The notes beneath the pieces were generated by a model. It was not told the origin of the DNA, searched no databases, and saw nothing but the letters and a program-made list of their open reading frames with translations. The translations under genes were made by a program, and so were the position numbers. Source: an uncultured Lachnospiraceae bacterium (GTDB lineage: Bacteria > Bacillota > Clostridia > Lachnospirales > Lachnospiraceae). From it: 56,137 nt of DNA. The stretch spans positions 1-56,137 of the forward strand of contig CANQHX010000005.1 of NCBI GenBank assembly GCA_947623905.1, in the 5' to 3' direction. The stretch's first letter is position 1. Each line of letters begins with the position of its first letter. Shown in pieces: positions 33,145 through 41,854 of this stretch.

Positions 33145-34668
33145 GTGGCGAATAAGATCATACGGAGAGTGATAGCCATTATTCCGGCGCTGGTACTCCA
33201 GGTGCTGTGGCTGTTTGTCCTGACCAGGTGGCTGCTGCATTTTGCGACGCTGCTGGAGGTGCTGCTGTCCGTCCTGTCTGTTTTGCTGGTCCTTTATATC
33301 ATCATCAACCGGCATGAGAGCACCTATAAGATATTGTGGCTGCTGCTCATCCTGAGCTTCCCGATCCTGGGCGCCATCCTATATCTTTGCGTGGGCAATC
33401 AGAAGACGGCCAGACCTATCCGGAAGAGGGTAGAGTACGGAAGAAGCCTTCTGCCGGAGTCCCGCGACAAGGATGACACGAGGTATCTGGACGCGCTGGC
33501 CAAGAGCCGTCCCCGTCTGGCCCAGACATTCGGGTATATAGAAAAGAAGACCGGTTATTCCACACAGCCCTGTCAGGAGACAGAGTACTATCCTCTGGGC
33601 GAGAACATGCACGCCCGCATGCTGGAGGATCTGGAGACGGCGGAGCATTATATTTTCGCGGAATATTTTATCATACAGAATGGGGTCATGTGGGATTCCA
33701 TGGTGGAGATCATGACCAGAAAGGCCGCCGCGGGCGTGGATGTGCGGGTCATGTTTGATGATCTGGGCAGCATCGCTACTTATTCCAGGGAAAATGTGCG
33801 GCAGCTGCGGGAGAAGGGGATCAAATGCGTGCCCTTCAACCCCATGTATATCATCAAGGGCACCCTCAATAACCGGGATCACCGGAAGATGCTCATCATA
33901 GACGGCCGGGTGGCCTACAGCGGCGGCGTGAACCTGGCCGACGAATACATCAACGTGAAGAAGCCCTACGGACACTGGAAGGATATCGGCTTCCGCCTTA
34001 CCGGAGCGCCGGTAAAGAATTATATCAGGATGTTCGCGGAGTTCTGGAACGCCTATTCCAGGGAACCTATTCCCGCCGAGATCCTGGAGGCGTCCCAGGT
34101 GTCCGGCGGCGCGGGGCAGTCAGACGGTTATGTGCTGTCTTATTATGATTCGCCGTTTTACCGGGATGCCGTGAGCAACAACCTGTACGAGGAATTGTTG
34201 TCCATGGCTTCCGGCTACGCGTGGTTTTACACGCCCTATCTCATGCTGGGAGACAGCCTTATGGACGCTTTTGTGCGGGCGGCCCAGCGCGGCGTGGATG
34301 TGCGGATCATCATGCCCGGGATCCCGGACAAAGCCATGATCTACCGCATGTCCCGCAGCTACTATCGTCCCCTTCTGGAGGCGGGTGTGAGGATCTACGA
34401 GTATACGCCGGGCTTTGTCCACGCGAAAGGCTGTATCGTGGATGATATCGTGGGCACCGTGGGGACGGTAAATCTGGATTACCGCAGCCTGTTCCTTCAT
34501 TTTGAAAACAACGCGCTGTTCTGTGAAACGTCTTTGTTAAAGGATCTCAAGGCAGACCATCTCGCCACACAGGAACAGTGCAGGGAACGGACGCTGGATG
34601 ATATGGGAAAAGGATTCTGGAAATGGACGCTGGACGGCGTGCTGCGCATTTTCGCGCCGCTGTGCTGA
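33145..34668 (+). CDS. cls: Cardiolipin synthase
   Basis: Joins two phosphatidylglycerol molecules into cardiolipin at the membrane. 507 residues: two N-terminal membrane helices (about 5-65), then two phospholipase D HKD motifs, NRDHRKMLIID near 243-253 and FVHAKGCIVDD near 423-433. Each is followed by the usual Gly/Asn stretch (SGGVNLADEY; GTVNLDYRS). GTG 33145 is chosen because AGGAGG lies 8 bases before it; an upstream GTG at 33121 lies at the expected transcription start. It has its own promoter. Confidence 0.94.
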   Translation: MANKIIRRVIAIIPALVLQVLWLFVLTRWLLHFATLLEVLLSVLSVLLVLYIIINRHESTYKILWLLLILSFPILGAILYLCVGNQKTARPIRKRVEYGRSLLPESRDKDDTRYLDALAKSRPRLAQTFGYIEKKTGYSTQPCQETEYYPLGENMHARMLEDLETAEHYIFAEYFIIQNGVMWDSMVEIMTRKAAAGVDVRVMFDDLGSIATYSRENVRQLREKGIKCVPFNPMYIIKGTLNNRDHRKMLIIDGRVAYSGGVNLADEYINVKKPYGHWKDIGFRLTGAPVKNYIRMFAEFWNAYSREPIPAEILEASQVSGGAGQSDGYVLSYYDSPFYRDAVSNNLYEELLSMASGYAWFYTPYLMLGDSLMDAFVRAAQRGVDVRIIMPGIPDKAMIYRMSRSYYRPLLEAGVRIYEYTPGFVHAKGCIVDDIVGTVGTVNLDYRSLFLHFENNALFCETSLLKDLKADHLATQEQCRERTLDDMGKGFWKWTLDGVLRIFAPLC

Positions 34669-34713
34669 CGGCAGAGCATCAGGGAGAACAAAAACAGGGG
34701 AAAGGAATAAGGC

Positions 34714-35799
34714 ATGGAAAAAATAAAGAGTATGGCTCCCGGTATTGTATTGTGCGTTGTTATCGCCGCGGCGGCTACATTTTTAGCGGGGCTTTCAATA
34801 GGCGGTTTTTCTCTGGAGGTAGTGGGCGCGCCTGTGTTTGCCATACTCACAGGCATGCTGATCACTCTGGCGGCCCCTGCGCTGGCGCAGAATGATAAGC
34901 TGAAGGACGGCATTAAATTTACTTCCAAAAAGATACTTCAGTGGGCGGTGATCATCCTGGGCTTTTCTCTTGACCTGGGCACTATTGCCAGCGTAGGCAG
35001 CAAGAGCCTGCCGGTAATCCTCTCCACTATTTCCATTTCCCTTATCGTGGCGTTTGCCATGATGAAGGTACTGCATATGGATCCCAAGGTATCTACCCTG
35101 ATCGGCGTGGGCTCTTCCATATGCGGCGGCTCTGCCATTGCGGCCACGGCGCCGGTGATCGACGCGGATGACAGGGAGGTGGCCCAGGCTATTTCCGTTA
35201 TCTTTTTGTTCAATGTGCTGGCGGCGCTGATCTTTCCCGCTTTCGGCCATGCTGTCGGCTTTGGGTCCGAGGGCTTCGCGGTATTTGCAGGAACGGCCGT
35301 GAACGATACTTCATCGGTGACTGCCGCGGCGTCCACCGCGGAGAGCATCTACGGGACAGACGGTATTTTGTCCGCCGCCGTGACGGTAAAGCTTACCCGT
35401 ACCCTTGCCATTATCCCCATCACCCTTGTACTGGCTTTTTACCGCACGGCAAAAGCCAAAAAAGAGGGCGGCAGCGCGGGAAGCTTTTCCATTAAGCAGA
35501 TCTTTCCGTTCTTTATCCTGTATTTTATCGCCGCGGCGGTGATCACTACCATTATGGGGCTGCTGCCTGATAGCGGCCTGACTATGCTGTATACGGAGGA
35601 ATTTGTGCCCGCCATGAAGTGGCTCGCCAAATTTTTCATCGCCATGGCCATGTGCGCCATCGGCCTCAATACAAATCTCATCGAGCTGGTGAAAAAAGGC
35701 GGAAAGCCTATCACCATGGGATTCTGCTGCTGGGCGGCCATCACGGCTGTGTCCATCGGCGTGCAGCTGCTGACGGGGATATTTTACACGGATCTGTGA
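34714..35799 (+). CDS. YeiH/UPF0324 family putative sulfate exporter
   Basis: A 361-residue membrane protein with about ten hydrophobic helices. Family features include KKILQWAVIILGFSLDLG, GVGSSICGGSAIAATAPVID near 130-149, FAGTAVNDTSSVTAA near 190-204, and the final FFIAMAMCAIGLNTNL. The family is predicted to move anions such as sulfate or sulfite. GGGGAAAGG stands before ATG 34714. It follows cls by 45 bases and may be co-transcribed. Transport function not proven. Confidence 0.9.
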   Translation: MEKIKSMAPGIVLCVVIAAAATFLAGLSIGGFSLEVVGAPVFAILTGMLITLAAPALAQNDKLKDGIKFTSKKILQWAVIILGFSLDLGTIASVGSKSLPVILSTISISLIVAFAMMKVLHMDPKVSTLIGVGSSICGGSAIAATAPVIDADDREVAQAISVIFLFNVLAALIFPAFGHAVGFGSEGFAVFAGTAVNDTSSVTAAASTAESIYGTDGILSAAVTVKLTRTLAIIPITLVLAFYRTAKAKKEGGSAGSFSIKQIFPFFILYFIAAAVITTIMGLLPDSGLTMLYTEEFVPAMKWLAKFFIAMAMCAIGLNTNLIELVKKGGKPITMGFCCWAAITAVSIGVQLLTGIFYTDL

Positions 35800-35858
35800 A
35801 GCGGGCCTTTGCGCAGCAGGGGACATACGGGTGAATACATACGCAGGAGAACATGCAC

Positions 35859-36122
35859 ATGACTGACCTGGAAGAGAAAGTGAAGCAGATCGTTTTGGAA
35901 GAGTTTTCAAAACTGATCCAAAACATAGAAGGGGACTTTCAGACAAATTATTTAAAGAAACGGTACAATTTCCTGCTCAGCCAGCTGGACGAGACTATCA
36001 CCGCAAATATGGTATTCGTAAGCAGCTTTGAATCGAAGAGCGGATTTGCCATCGAGACCTGTGCCAGAATGAAATGCATAACTTTTTTGAGTGTCCCATA
36101 TGCATGGGAAAGGAACGGCTGA
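35859..36122 (+). pseudogene. N-terminal fragment, probably of a type II restriction endonuclease
   Basis: About 70 residues (MTDLEEKVKQIVLEEFSKLI to FESKSGFAIETCAR) read as a real helical protein start, with GGAG 9 bases before ATG 35859. Past about 36060 the frame turns into an out-of-frame reading of a DNA methyltransferase tail, so the original protein is lost. FESKSGFAIE-type segments occur in some restriction endonucleases, and the neighbours are DNA methyltransferases, hence the guess. Identity is weak; the truncation itself is clear. Confidence 0.45.
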
Positions 36123-36358
36123 AAGATCCCAAGCATCCCTCGCAAAAGCCGGTAAAGCTGCTGCGGCATTTGATAGAGATCGCAAGCAATGAGGGCGACG
36201 TTGTGTTTGACCCTTTTATGGGAGTGGGATCCACAGGGGTGGCCGCCAAAGGATCCGGCCGGCAGTTCATCGGATGCGAGATCGATCCGGTTTTCTTTGA
36301 GGCGTCGAAAAAGCGTATGGAGGGGATCAAATCCCCGTCAGAAGAAACCGGTCTGTGA
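36074..36358 (+). pseudogene. C-terminal fragment of an N6/N4 DNA methyltransferase
   Basis: About 94 residues carrying only the tail of a site-specific DNA methyltransferase: the HPSQKPVKLLRHLIE stretch near 26-40, then motif I DPFMGVGSTGVAA near 47-59 (S-adenosylmethionine binding), then FIGCEIDPVFFEASKKR. The catalytic (D/N)PPY motif and target recognition part, which precede these in this class, are absent. It is in a different frame from the preceding fragment; a deletion joined the two near 36050-36074. The remnant is unlikely to be active. Confidence 0.8.
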
Positions 36359-36366
36359 GCATACAA

Positions 36367-36401
36367 ACAGGGGATACGGCCCGGCGGCGCGTATCCCCTG
36401 T
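36367..36401. terminator. Hairpin between the methyltransferase remnant and dam
   Basis: ACAGGGGATACG (36367-36378) pairs perfectly with CGTATCCCCTGT (36390-36401). There is no U-run on either side, but it lies where two convergent genes meet. Confidence 0.6.
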
Positions 36402-36406
36402 ACAGG

Positions 36407-37465
36407 TTAGTAGTTGGTGATGATAAGGTGCTGTGCCTTTCTGTTGTTCCGGTTCATGAAGCTGACCATGTATTTTTTGTCAAAGCTGGTTATGCTGAAA
36501 TCGTCTTTGTACAGGTCGTAAATAAAATCCGTATTTTTTATGATCAGTAAAATCTTTGCAGGCGTCCGTTTTAAACATTCGCACAGGCGCTCCTGTTCAT
36601 CATGTCCGAATGTATTTTGGGCATAAGTGGAAAAGTCCGTGTCATAGGGCGGATCGAGGAAAATAAAGTCATCCTCGGTCAGATCAAGGGAATCGATAAA
36701 AGTCTCAAAATCCTCGCAGCATATCTCAGCCCCCTGTAATTTGTGCCGCACCTCGGCGGAAAGAAGATAATCCACCTTTTTCTGAAAATCTTTTCTGTTA
36801 TACGAGATCCCTCCGTAAGGAACATTGAATTCTCCCCTGGTGTTATATCGGAACATGGAAGAATAACAATATTCGCGGATAAAGAAAAACACGGCGGCCT
36901 GTCTGCCGCGGCTCAGCTCGGACAGATGATTCTGCAGATACCGGATAAACATGTAATACGCGGATTTTAATGCCGCTTCTATGTTATCGATCCTGTCATC
37001 CTCGCACAGTGTGCCGTTTTCTTTTTCCAGCCGCTGTGATCGTTTGATCTTGCCGCTGAGATTTTTCCGCAGCTCCTGCAGAAATATGTTGTTGTATCTG
37101 TCAGCCAGTCCTGAAAAGATATCCCGGTATTTTTCAATAAAATCCTCCGGAGAGATGCGGGAGTGATATAATTCCAGGATATCCTCATGGTGCTCATCGA
37201 CAAATTTTCCCAGAAGAGTAAATTCATCCGCTTCCCGCTGCAGATACCGGATAAAATCATCGTCGTGATCTCCGGCGCATTTATAAAAGTTTATTAATTC
37301 GCCGGATTTATCGTTGATGCAGCACCGGGGAGCGGACACGTCAAAGAATACCGCGCCGCCGCCGACGAAGGGCTCGACAAAACGCCCCGTATAGTCCGGA
37401 ATGTATTTTCTGATCACAGGCAGTTCTTTTTCTTTTCCGCCCGGCCATTTAAGCAGAGTTTTCAA
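36407..37465 (-). CDS. D12-class DNA adenine methyltransferase (Dam/DpnM type)
   Basis: Methylates adenine N6 in a short target, often GATC for this class. 352 residues: motif I region LLKWPGGKEKELPVIRKY and FVEPFVGGGAVFFDV at the N-terminus, catalytic DPPYDTDFSTY near 264-274, and the tail VSFMNRNNRKAQHLIITNY. The start is TTG 37465, with AGGATGAT 4 bases upstream. No intact endonuclease is next to it: the remnants of a second methyltransferase and probably an endonuclease lie just beyond, so it is either a survivor of a decayed restriction system or a solitary methylase. Confidence 0.9.
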   Translation of the reverse strand: MKTLLKWPGGKEKELPVIRKYIPDYTGRFVEPFVGGGAVFFDVSAPRCCINDKSGELINFYKCAGDHDDDFIRYLQREADEFTLLGKFVDEHHEDILELYHSRISPEDFIEKYRDIFSGLADRYNNIFLQELRKNLSGKIKRSQRLEKENGTLCEDDRIDNIEAALKSAYYMFIRYLQNHLSELSRGRQAAVFFFIREYCYSSMFRYNTRGEFNVPYGGISYNRKDFQKKVDYLLSAEVRHKLQGAEICCEDFETFIDSLDLTEDDFIFLDPPYDTDFSTYAQNTFGHDEQERLCECLKRTPAKILLIIKNTDFIYDLYKDDFSITSFDKKYMVSFMNRNNRKAQHLIITNY

Positions 37466-37578
37466 CTATATCATCCTTTGGCAGTAAAGTCTTATATAGC
37501 ATAGCACAAATTCTGCGGGGAGGGCAACAATTTTTACAAGTCGATGACATTTTCGCCGGGACGCGGAATGGGAATGGA

Positions 37579-37587
37579 TGGTATAAT
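37579..37587 (+). promoter_or_regulatory. Extended -10 promoter of the first two-component operon
   Basis: TGGTATAAT, a TGn-TATAAT extended -10 with no good -35. The transcript would carry the hairpin at 37608-37634. Confidence 0.55.
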
Positions 37588-37607
37588 ATCCGCAAAAGAG
37601 GGCAGAA

Positions 37608-37634
37608 CATGGCGTCTGGAAAACAGACGCCATG
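37608..37634 (+). promoter_or_regulatory. Perfect leader hairpin before the response regulator
   Basis: CATGGCGTCTG (37608-37618), loop GAAAA, CAGACGCCATG (37624-37634): an 11-bp perfect stem with no U-run, 16 bases before AGGAGG. It could be an RNA stability element or a binding site. Confidence 0.6.
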
Positions 37635-37660
37635 CCTGCGGAACCATAGGAGGGAGAGAC

Positions 37661-38320
37661 ATGAAACGGATCTTGATCGTGGAGGATGACCTGGCTATCC
37701 GGGAGCTGCTGGAAATGAATCTTACCGTGGCGGGATACGATACTGACAGCGCGGTGGATGGGAAAGAGGCGCTCCATAAGATCGCTTCCCAAAGCTATGA
37801 CCTGGCGCTTCTTGATATCATGCTTCCAAAGACCGACGGATTTGAACTGATGCCTCATATGAAGCAGGCGGATATCCCTGTGATCTATGTCTCGGCAAAA
37901 AGCGGCGAGGCAGACCGTGTCCGGGGCCTGCGGCTGGGGGCGGAGGACTATCTGGTGAAGCCCTTCAGCGTTCTGGAACTTCTGGTGCGGATCGAAAAGG
38001 TATTAAAGCGCCGGGATCCCGGAGAAGCTGTCATCGAGCGCTGCGGCGTGCGGGTAGTCAAAAAGGAGCGCAGTGTGTTTGTGGACGGGGAAAGGGTGGA
38101 GTTAAAGCCTATGGAATACGCTCTGATGCTGATGTTTCTGGAGCATCCGAATATTGTGTTTTCCCGGGAGCAGCTTCTGCATGAGGTGTGGGGAGACTCT
38201 TATTTCGGGGAAACCCGCACGGTGGACAACCATGTGAGTATCCTGCGCAAAAAGCTGCGCTGGGGAAATCGGATCGTGACCATACACCGGGTGGGATACA
38301 AACTGGAGGTGGGAGATTGA
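37661..38320 (+). CDS. OmpR-family response regulator
   Basis: 219 residues. The receiver domain (1-115) has acidic pair D9-D10, phospho-acceptor D52 in LLDIMLPKTDG, and Lys in EDYLVKPFS. The C-terminal winged helix (about 125-218) has VELKPMEYALMLMFLEHPN and TVDNHVSILRKKLRW. AGGAGG stands 7 bases before ATG 37661; the longer in-frame opening upstream covers the promoter. It overlaps the kinase gene (TTGA). With the downstream lipoprotein and ABC genes it probably controls an envelope-stress or peptide-resistance operon. Confidence 0.95.
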   Translation: MKRILIVEDDLAIRELLEMNLTVAGYDTDSAVDGKEALHKIASQSYDLALLDIMLPKTDGFELMPHMKQADIPVIYVSAKSGEADRVRGLRLGAEDYLVKPFSVLELLVRIEKVLKRRDPGEAVIERCGVRVVKKERSVFVDGERVELKPMEYALMLMFLEHPNIVFSREQLLHEVWGDSYFGETRTVDNHVSILRKKLRWGNRIVTIHRVGYKLEVGD

Positions 38321-39723
38321 GACTCTGGCAGAAGATCGCAATTGTTTCCGTGGCGGCGGCCTGGCTGGTGCTGGGGATCGTGGTGGCGGTGACGGTGAGC
38401 ATACAGACGTCTGACCTGCAAAAAATGGAGGAGGAAAGCCTGATCGGCGCCATGGAGCTTTGCAGGGGATACATGGAGGCCGCTGCGGAGGCCTCTGTTC
38501 TTCAGCCGGAACGGGAGTATTCGGAACAGACGCTGAACAGCGTCGTCCATTTTTTCTTTACCGATTATGTGAAGACGGTAGGAGACCAGTCTGCCGCTTA
38601 CGCCCTCTCGGCGGACGGCAGATATCTGTTCCGGCGAACAAGCTACGATCCCGCCCAGGGGGCGCCGGAGACTTTTGACGCCACGGAACCGGCTGTCTGG
38701 AGGGTAAAAACAGATTCCGGGGAAGCGCTGGTGACCGGGGGACTGCTGCCGATTTCCCGGCAGACCTTTGTGATCTACGCAAGCCGCGACCTGTCGCCGC
38801 TGCGGGCCCGGATGCTGCGGACCTGGATGACGGGGCTGCTGCTCCTCTGCGCCGGGGCGCTTTTGGCCGGTGGTTTCATTTCTCTCATGGTCCGAAGGGC
38901 TATGGAGCCTGTCGCAAAGCTTATCCGGGTCAGCGCCGCCATTGCGGGAGGGGATTATCACCTGCGGACAGCCATCCGCACAAAAGATGAGATCGGGGAG
39001 CTCTCCCGGGCTTTTGACGCCATGACAGATTCTGTGGAGGAAAAGATCCGCTCCCAGGAGGAAGAACTGCAAAAACGGCAGCTCCTTCTGGGCGCTCTTT
39101 CCCACGAGCTGAAAACGCCCGTCACGGCCATCATGGGCTATGCCGATTCCCTTTTGCGCATGCCGCTGGATGAGGAACAGAAAAGAGAGTGCGTACGGAA
39201 GATCGAGGAAGCGGGAAAACGGACGGCTTCCCTTTCTGAGAGCATGACGGAGCTGATGGGGCTTTCTGCGGAGACCCGCCTGCAAAAACGGCAGATCCCG
39301 GCAGAAGAGCTGATCCGGTCTCTGCAGGATACCTTTCCTTCCGGCGTACACTTTACCGCAAAGACACAGACTCTTTTCGGCGCGGAATCTCTGCTGTACA
39401 GCCTGTGCAGCAATCTGATCCGGAATGCCCTGCGGGCCTGCGGGCAAGAAAAGCCGGTGGAGGTACGTTTTGAGGAAAAGGAAGGGCGTTTGCTGCTCAC
39501 CGTAGAGGATGAGGGCTGCGGGATCGCCCCGGAGCACCTTCCCCTTGTGACGGAACCCTTCTACCGGGTAGATAAAGCCCGTTCCCGCACCCAGGGCGGA
39601 GCGGGGCTCGGTCTTGCCATCTGCGACAGGATCGCCCGGTGGCACGGCGGCACTCTTCTCTTAGAGAGCGAGCCGGGCAGGGGAACGAAAGTGACGGTTT
39701 CTCTGCCCCAATTTACAGATTGA
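38317..39723 (+). CDS. Sensor histidine kinase
   Basis: 468 residues. Two membrane helices (about 7-29 and 165-187) enclose a sensor domain of about 135 residues. Then come HAMP (about 188-240), HisKA with LSHELKTPVTAIMGY near 262-276, and HATPase with NLIRNALRA, DEGCGIAP and AGLGLAI. The start is TTG 38317, overlapping the regulator stop and preceded by GGAGGTGGGAGA; upstream in-frame sequence overlaps the regulator and is not used. The signal is unknown. Confidence 0.94.
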   Translation: MRLWQKIAIVSVAAAWLVLGIVVAVTVSIQTSDLQKMEEESLIGAMELCRGYMEAAAEASVLQPEREYSEQTLNSVVHFFFTDYVKTVGDQSAAYALSADGRYLFRRTSYDPAQGAPETFDATEPAVWRVKTDSGEALVTGGLLPISRQTFVIYASRDLSPLRARMLRTWMTGLLLLCAGALLAGGFISLMVRRAMEPVAKLIRVSAAIAGGDYHLRTAIRTKDEIGELSRAFDAMTDSVEEKIRSQEEELQKRQLLLGALSHELKTPVTAIMGYADSLLRMPLDEEQKRECVRKIEEAGKRTASLSESMTELMGLSAETRLQKRQIPAEELIRSLQDTFPSGVHFTAKTQTLFGAESLLYSLCSNLIRNALRACGQEKPVEVRFEEKEGRLLLTVEDEGCGIAPEHLPLVTEPFYRVDKARSRTQGGAGLGLAICDRIARWHGGTLLLESEPGRGTKVTVSLPQFTD

Positions 39724-39852
39724 TGACAGATCGCAGGAAAGATGCGGAGGACTTTTGGACCGCGGCGCGGTATGATCAGAGAAAAGGGAAAACTGCGCGG
39801 ATCCGGAACTCCGTGCGGGCCTTTCCGCTCTTTCAAAAAGGGGTGAGGCGTC

Positions 39853-41121
39853 ATGAAACGCTTTTTACTTATACTTTTATTGTTCAGCTTTTTGTTTGTC
39901 TCCGGCTGCGGCGCCCCGAAGGATACGCCCCACGGCGGTCAGGCGCCGTCCGGCGGGGAAGCGGCACCGGGTTCTCTGAAGGAACAGCTTGGGGCGCCCG
40001 CGCACGTGGAGGGGGAATTTTCTTCGGAGTCCGGGATCAGCACCGTGAAGGTAAACGCGGAGGTTTTTGTACCGGAAGCTTCCGGCGCTGACATGATCCG
40101 GGTATCTCCCCGGATCTTTACCCAGAAGGAGATCGATACCATGGTAAACCGCTATGAGGGCAGCCTTCCCTGGACATACGCCACAGATTCTCAGGGAGAC
40201 AAAAAGGCGGGGCAGGCGTATGAGGGAGGCGGGCCGGAGCCGGACAACCGTGACAGTGATAGCGAACAGGTGAAATCTTACGGGCTGTGGATCAACGCCG
40301 GGGAATACACAGGTGATCCGGATGTCCCGGAAGAGGAGGAATATCGAAGTCTGTTTGTTGATTATGATCTGAACAGTTCCACCGGGGCGCTTGCCGATAG
40401 TCCGGAGATGGGATTCAGTCAGGGATTCTACGGGTTCGGACTCGCAGATACGAATGAGATCGCCCCCCTCACTGACGGCAGGGCGGAGGGGTGCAGTATT
40501 TCTCCTGAGGAGGCCATCGCTTTTGCCGAAGAAGAAGTGGAGGCACTCGCGCCGGAGTACCGTTTGTTTGAGTGTGGGCAGCTTCCGGTTTATAAGATGC
40601 TGGGAAATCCCCGGTATTATATTCTGCGCTTTACCCGTCAGATAGACGGGATCCCGGTAAACGGAACCTACCATACGCAGGCCGGAAACGCGTACGCGTT
40701 TGTCAGCGGTACCAGTGAGATCCATGTGGTCGTCCGGGACAGCGGTGTTTTCGCGCTGAATTATTCCAACCCGGAGGATCCGGGGGAGGTAACAGCAGAA
40801 AATGTGAAGCTTCTGCCTTTTTCGGAGATCTGGGATATTTTTTCCCGGGTGGGGCTGCTCTCCATCCAGTCGCTGGAGGCAGAACAGGATGTGCAGGTCA
40901 ACCGGATCACCATCACCGAAATACGGTTCGGCTATATGAAGGTCTGGCAGCCGGACGGAAGCTATCTCTATACGCCGGTCTGGGATTTTTACGGAACCAG
41001 ATTTCTGGCCGGGACCGGCGCTTACGCCCACGCCGCGGATACCGGCGAATCCTTTAAAGACAGCCTGCTGACCTTAAACGCCATGGACGGAACGGTCATT
41101 GACCGGGATTTGGGGTACTAG
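39853..41121 (+). CDS. Lipoprotein of unknown function in the two-component/ABC operon
   Basis: 422 residues. A lipoprotein signal (MKRFLLILLLFSFLFVSGC) with the lipobox cysteine at residue 19 is followed by a low-complexity linker, then a mixed domain with no recognised catalytic motif. It resembles clostridial lipoproteins found beside two-component and ABC genes (DUF6034-like), but that assignment is tentative. GGGTGAGG stands before ATG 39853. Position between the kinase and the ABC permeases suggests an extracellular accessory or sensor protein. Confidence 0.8.
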   Translation: MKRFLLILLLFSFLFVSGCGAPKDTPHGGQAPSGGEAAPGSLKEQLGAPAHVEGEFSSESGISTVKVNAEVFVPEASGADMIRVSPRIFTQKEIDTMVNRYEGSLPWTYATDSQGDKKAGQAYEGGGPEPDNRDSDSEQVKSYGLWINAGEYTGDPDVPEEEEYRSLFVDYDLNSSTGALADSPEMGFSQGFYGFGLADTNEIAPLTDGRAEGCSISPEEAIAFAEEEVEALAPEYRLFECGQLPVYKMLGNPRYYILRFTRQIDGIPVNGTYHTQAGNAYAFVSGTSEIHVVVRDSGVFALNYSNPEDPGEVTAENVKLLPFSEIWDIFSRVGLLSIQSLEAEQDVQVNRITITEIRFGYMKVWQPDGSYLYTPVWDFYGTRFLAGTGAYAHAADTGESFKDSLLTLNAMDGTVIDRDLGY

Positions 41122-41170
41122 GATGTAAACTCACACGGATGTGCGGATTATTTCACAAATGGAGATTGCT

Positions 41171-41854
41171 ATGTTGGCATGTTTGACGGAAATGCGGCGG
41201 ATCCTGCGGACAAGGGCGTTTTGGGCGGCCGCGCTGCTGACGGTTTTTGTTCTCTGGGCGGAGCTGGGGTCGGAGATCTACTGGCTGCTCCACGGCGCGA
41301 CTTTAAGCTATGGGACGCTGCTCCAGAAGGCCCTTACCGGGGAGGGGAATCTGCTCGCCCTTCCTCTGCTGGCGGCCCTGCCCGCGGCGGCCGCGGCCCG
41401 GCGGGAGCTTAGCGGCGGCGCGGTTCCTGCCATCCTTTTTCGGTGCGGAAGAAAAAAATATCTCGTCAGCCGGTTCTTTTCCGTGGTGCTGGGCGCGCTT
41501 CTTTCTCAGACGGCCGGTATCCTGCTTTTTGCGGGCGTTCTGGCTGTGTTCCTTTCGCCGGAGCCTTTCCCGGCTGCGCTGCTTTTCGCGCGGCTTCTTA
41601 TCGCGGCTGTCTTCGCCCTGACGGGGAGCATCGCGGCCCTTCTGACCAGGGACGCTGTCTGTGCCTGCGTGGTACCGTCGGCCCTGTGCTTTTCCCTTTC
41701 CATGCTCCGGGAGCGGTTTTTTACAGAGGCGGCATATCTCGATCCCCTCTGCTGGCTGGACGGAGGATCGTTTTTATTTCCGGCGGCGCTGCTGTTTTTC
41801 TTGTCCGTCCTCTTTTTTGTCTCTTTGTCCCGGGAGGTGAGACGATATGTTTAG
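41171..41854 (+). CDS. ABC-2-type permease-like membrane protein, first
   Basis: 227 residues with about six membrane helices (TRAFWAAALLTVFVLWAELG first, VLFFVSLSREVRRYV last) and a cytoplasmic Arg-rich N-terminus. No close family was recognised, but size and topology fit the membrane subunits of ABC-2 exporters. ATG 41171 is preferred (GGAG 6 bases upstream) over GTG 41141. It overlaps the second permease by 8 bases and the ATPase follows, so the three probably form one transporter. Confidence 0.75.
   Translation: MLACLTEMRRILRTRAFWAAALLTVFVLWAELGSEIYWLLHGATLSYGTLLQKALTGEGNLLALPLLAALPAAAAARRELSGGAVPAILFRCGRKKYLVSRFFSVVLGALLSQTAGILLFAGVLAVFLSPEPFPAALLFARLLIAAVFALTGSIAALLTRDAVCACVVPSALCFSLSMLRERFFTEAAYLDPLCWLDGGSFLFPAALLFFLSVLFFVSLSREVRRYV

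Noticed and set aside
37466-37858. 130-codon open frame on the - strand between dam and the response regulator
   Set aside because: It overlaps the promoter, leader hairpin and start of the response regulator, and has no domain or ribosome site.
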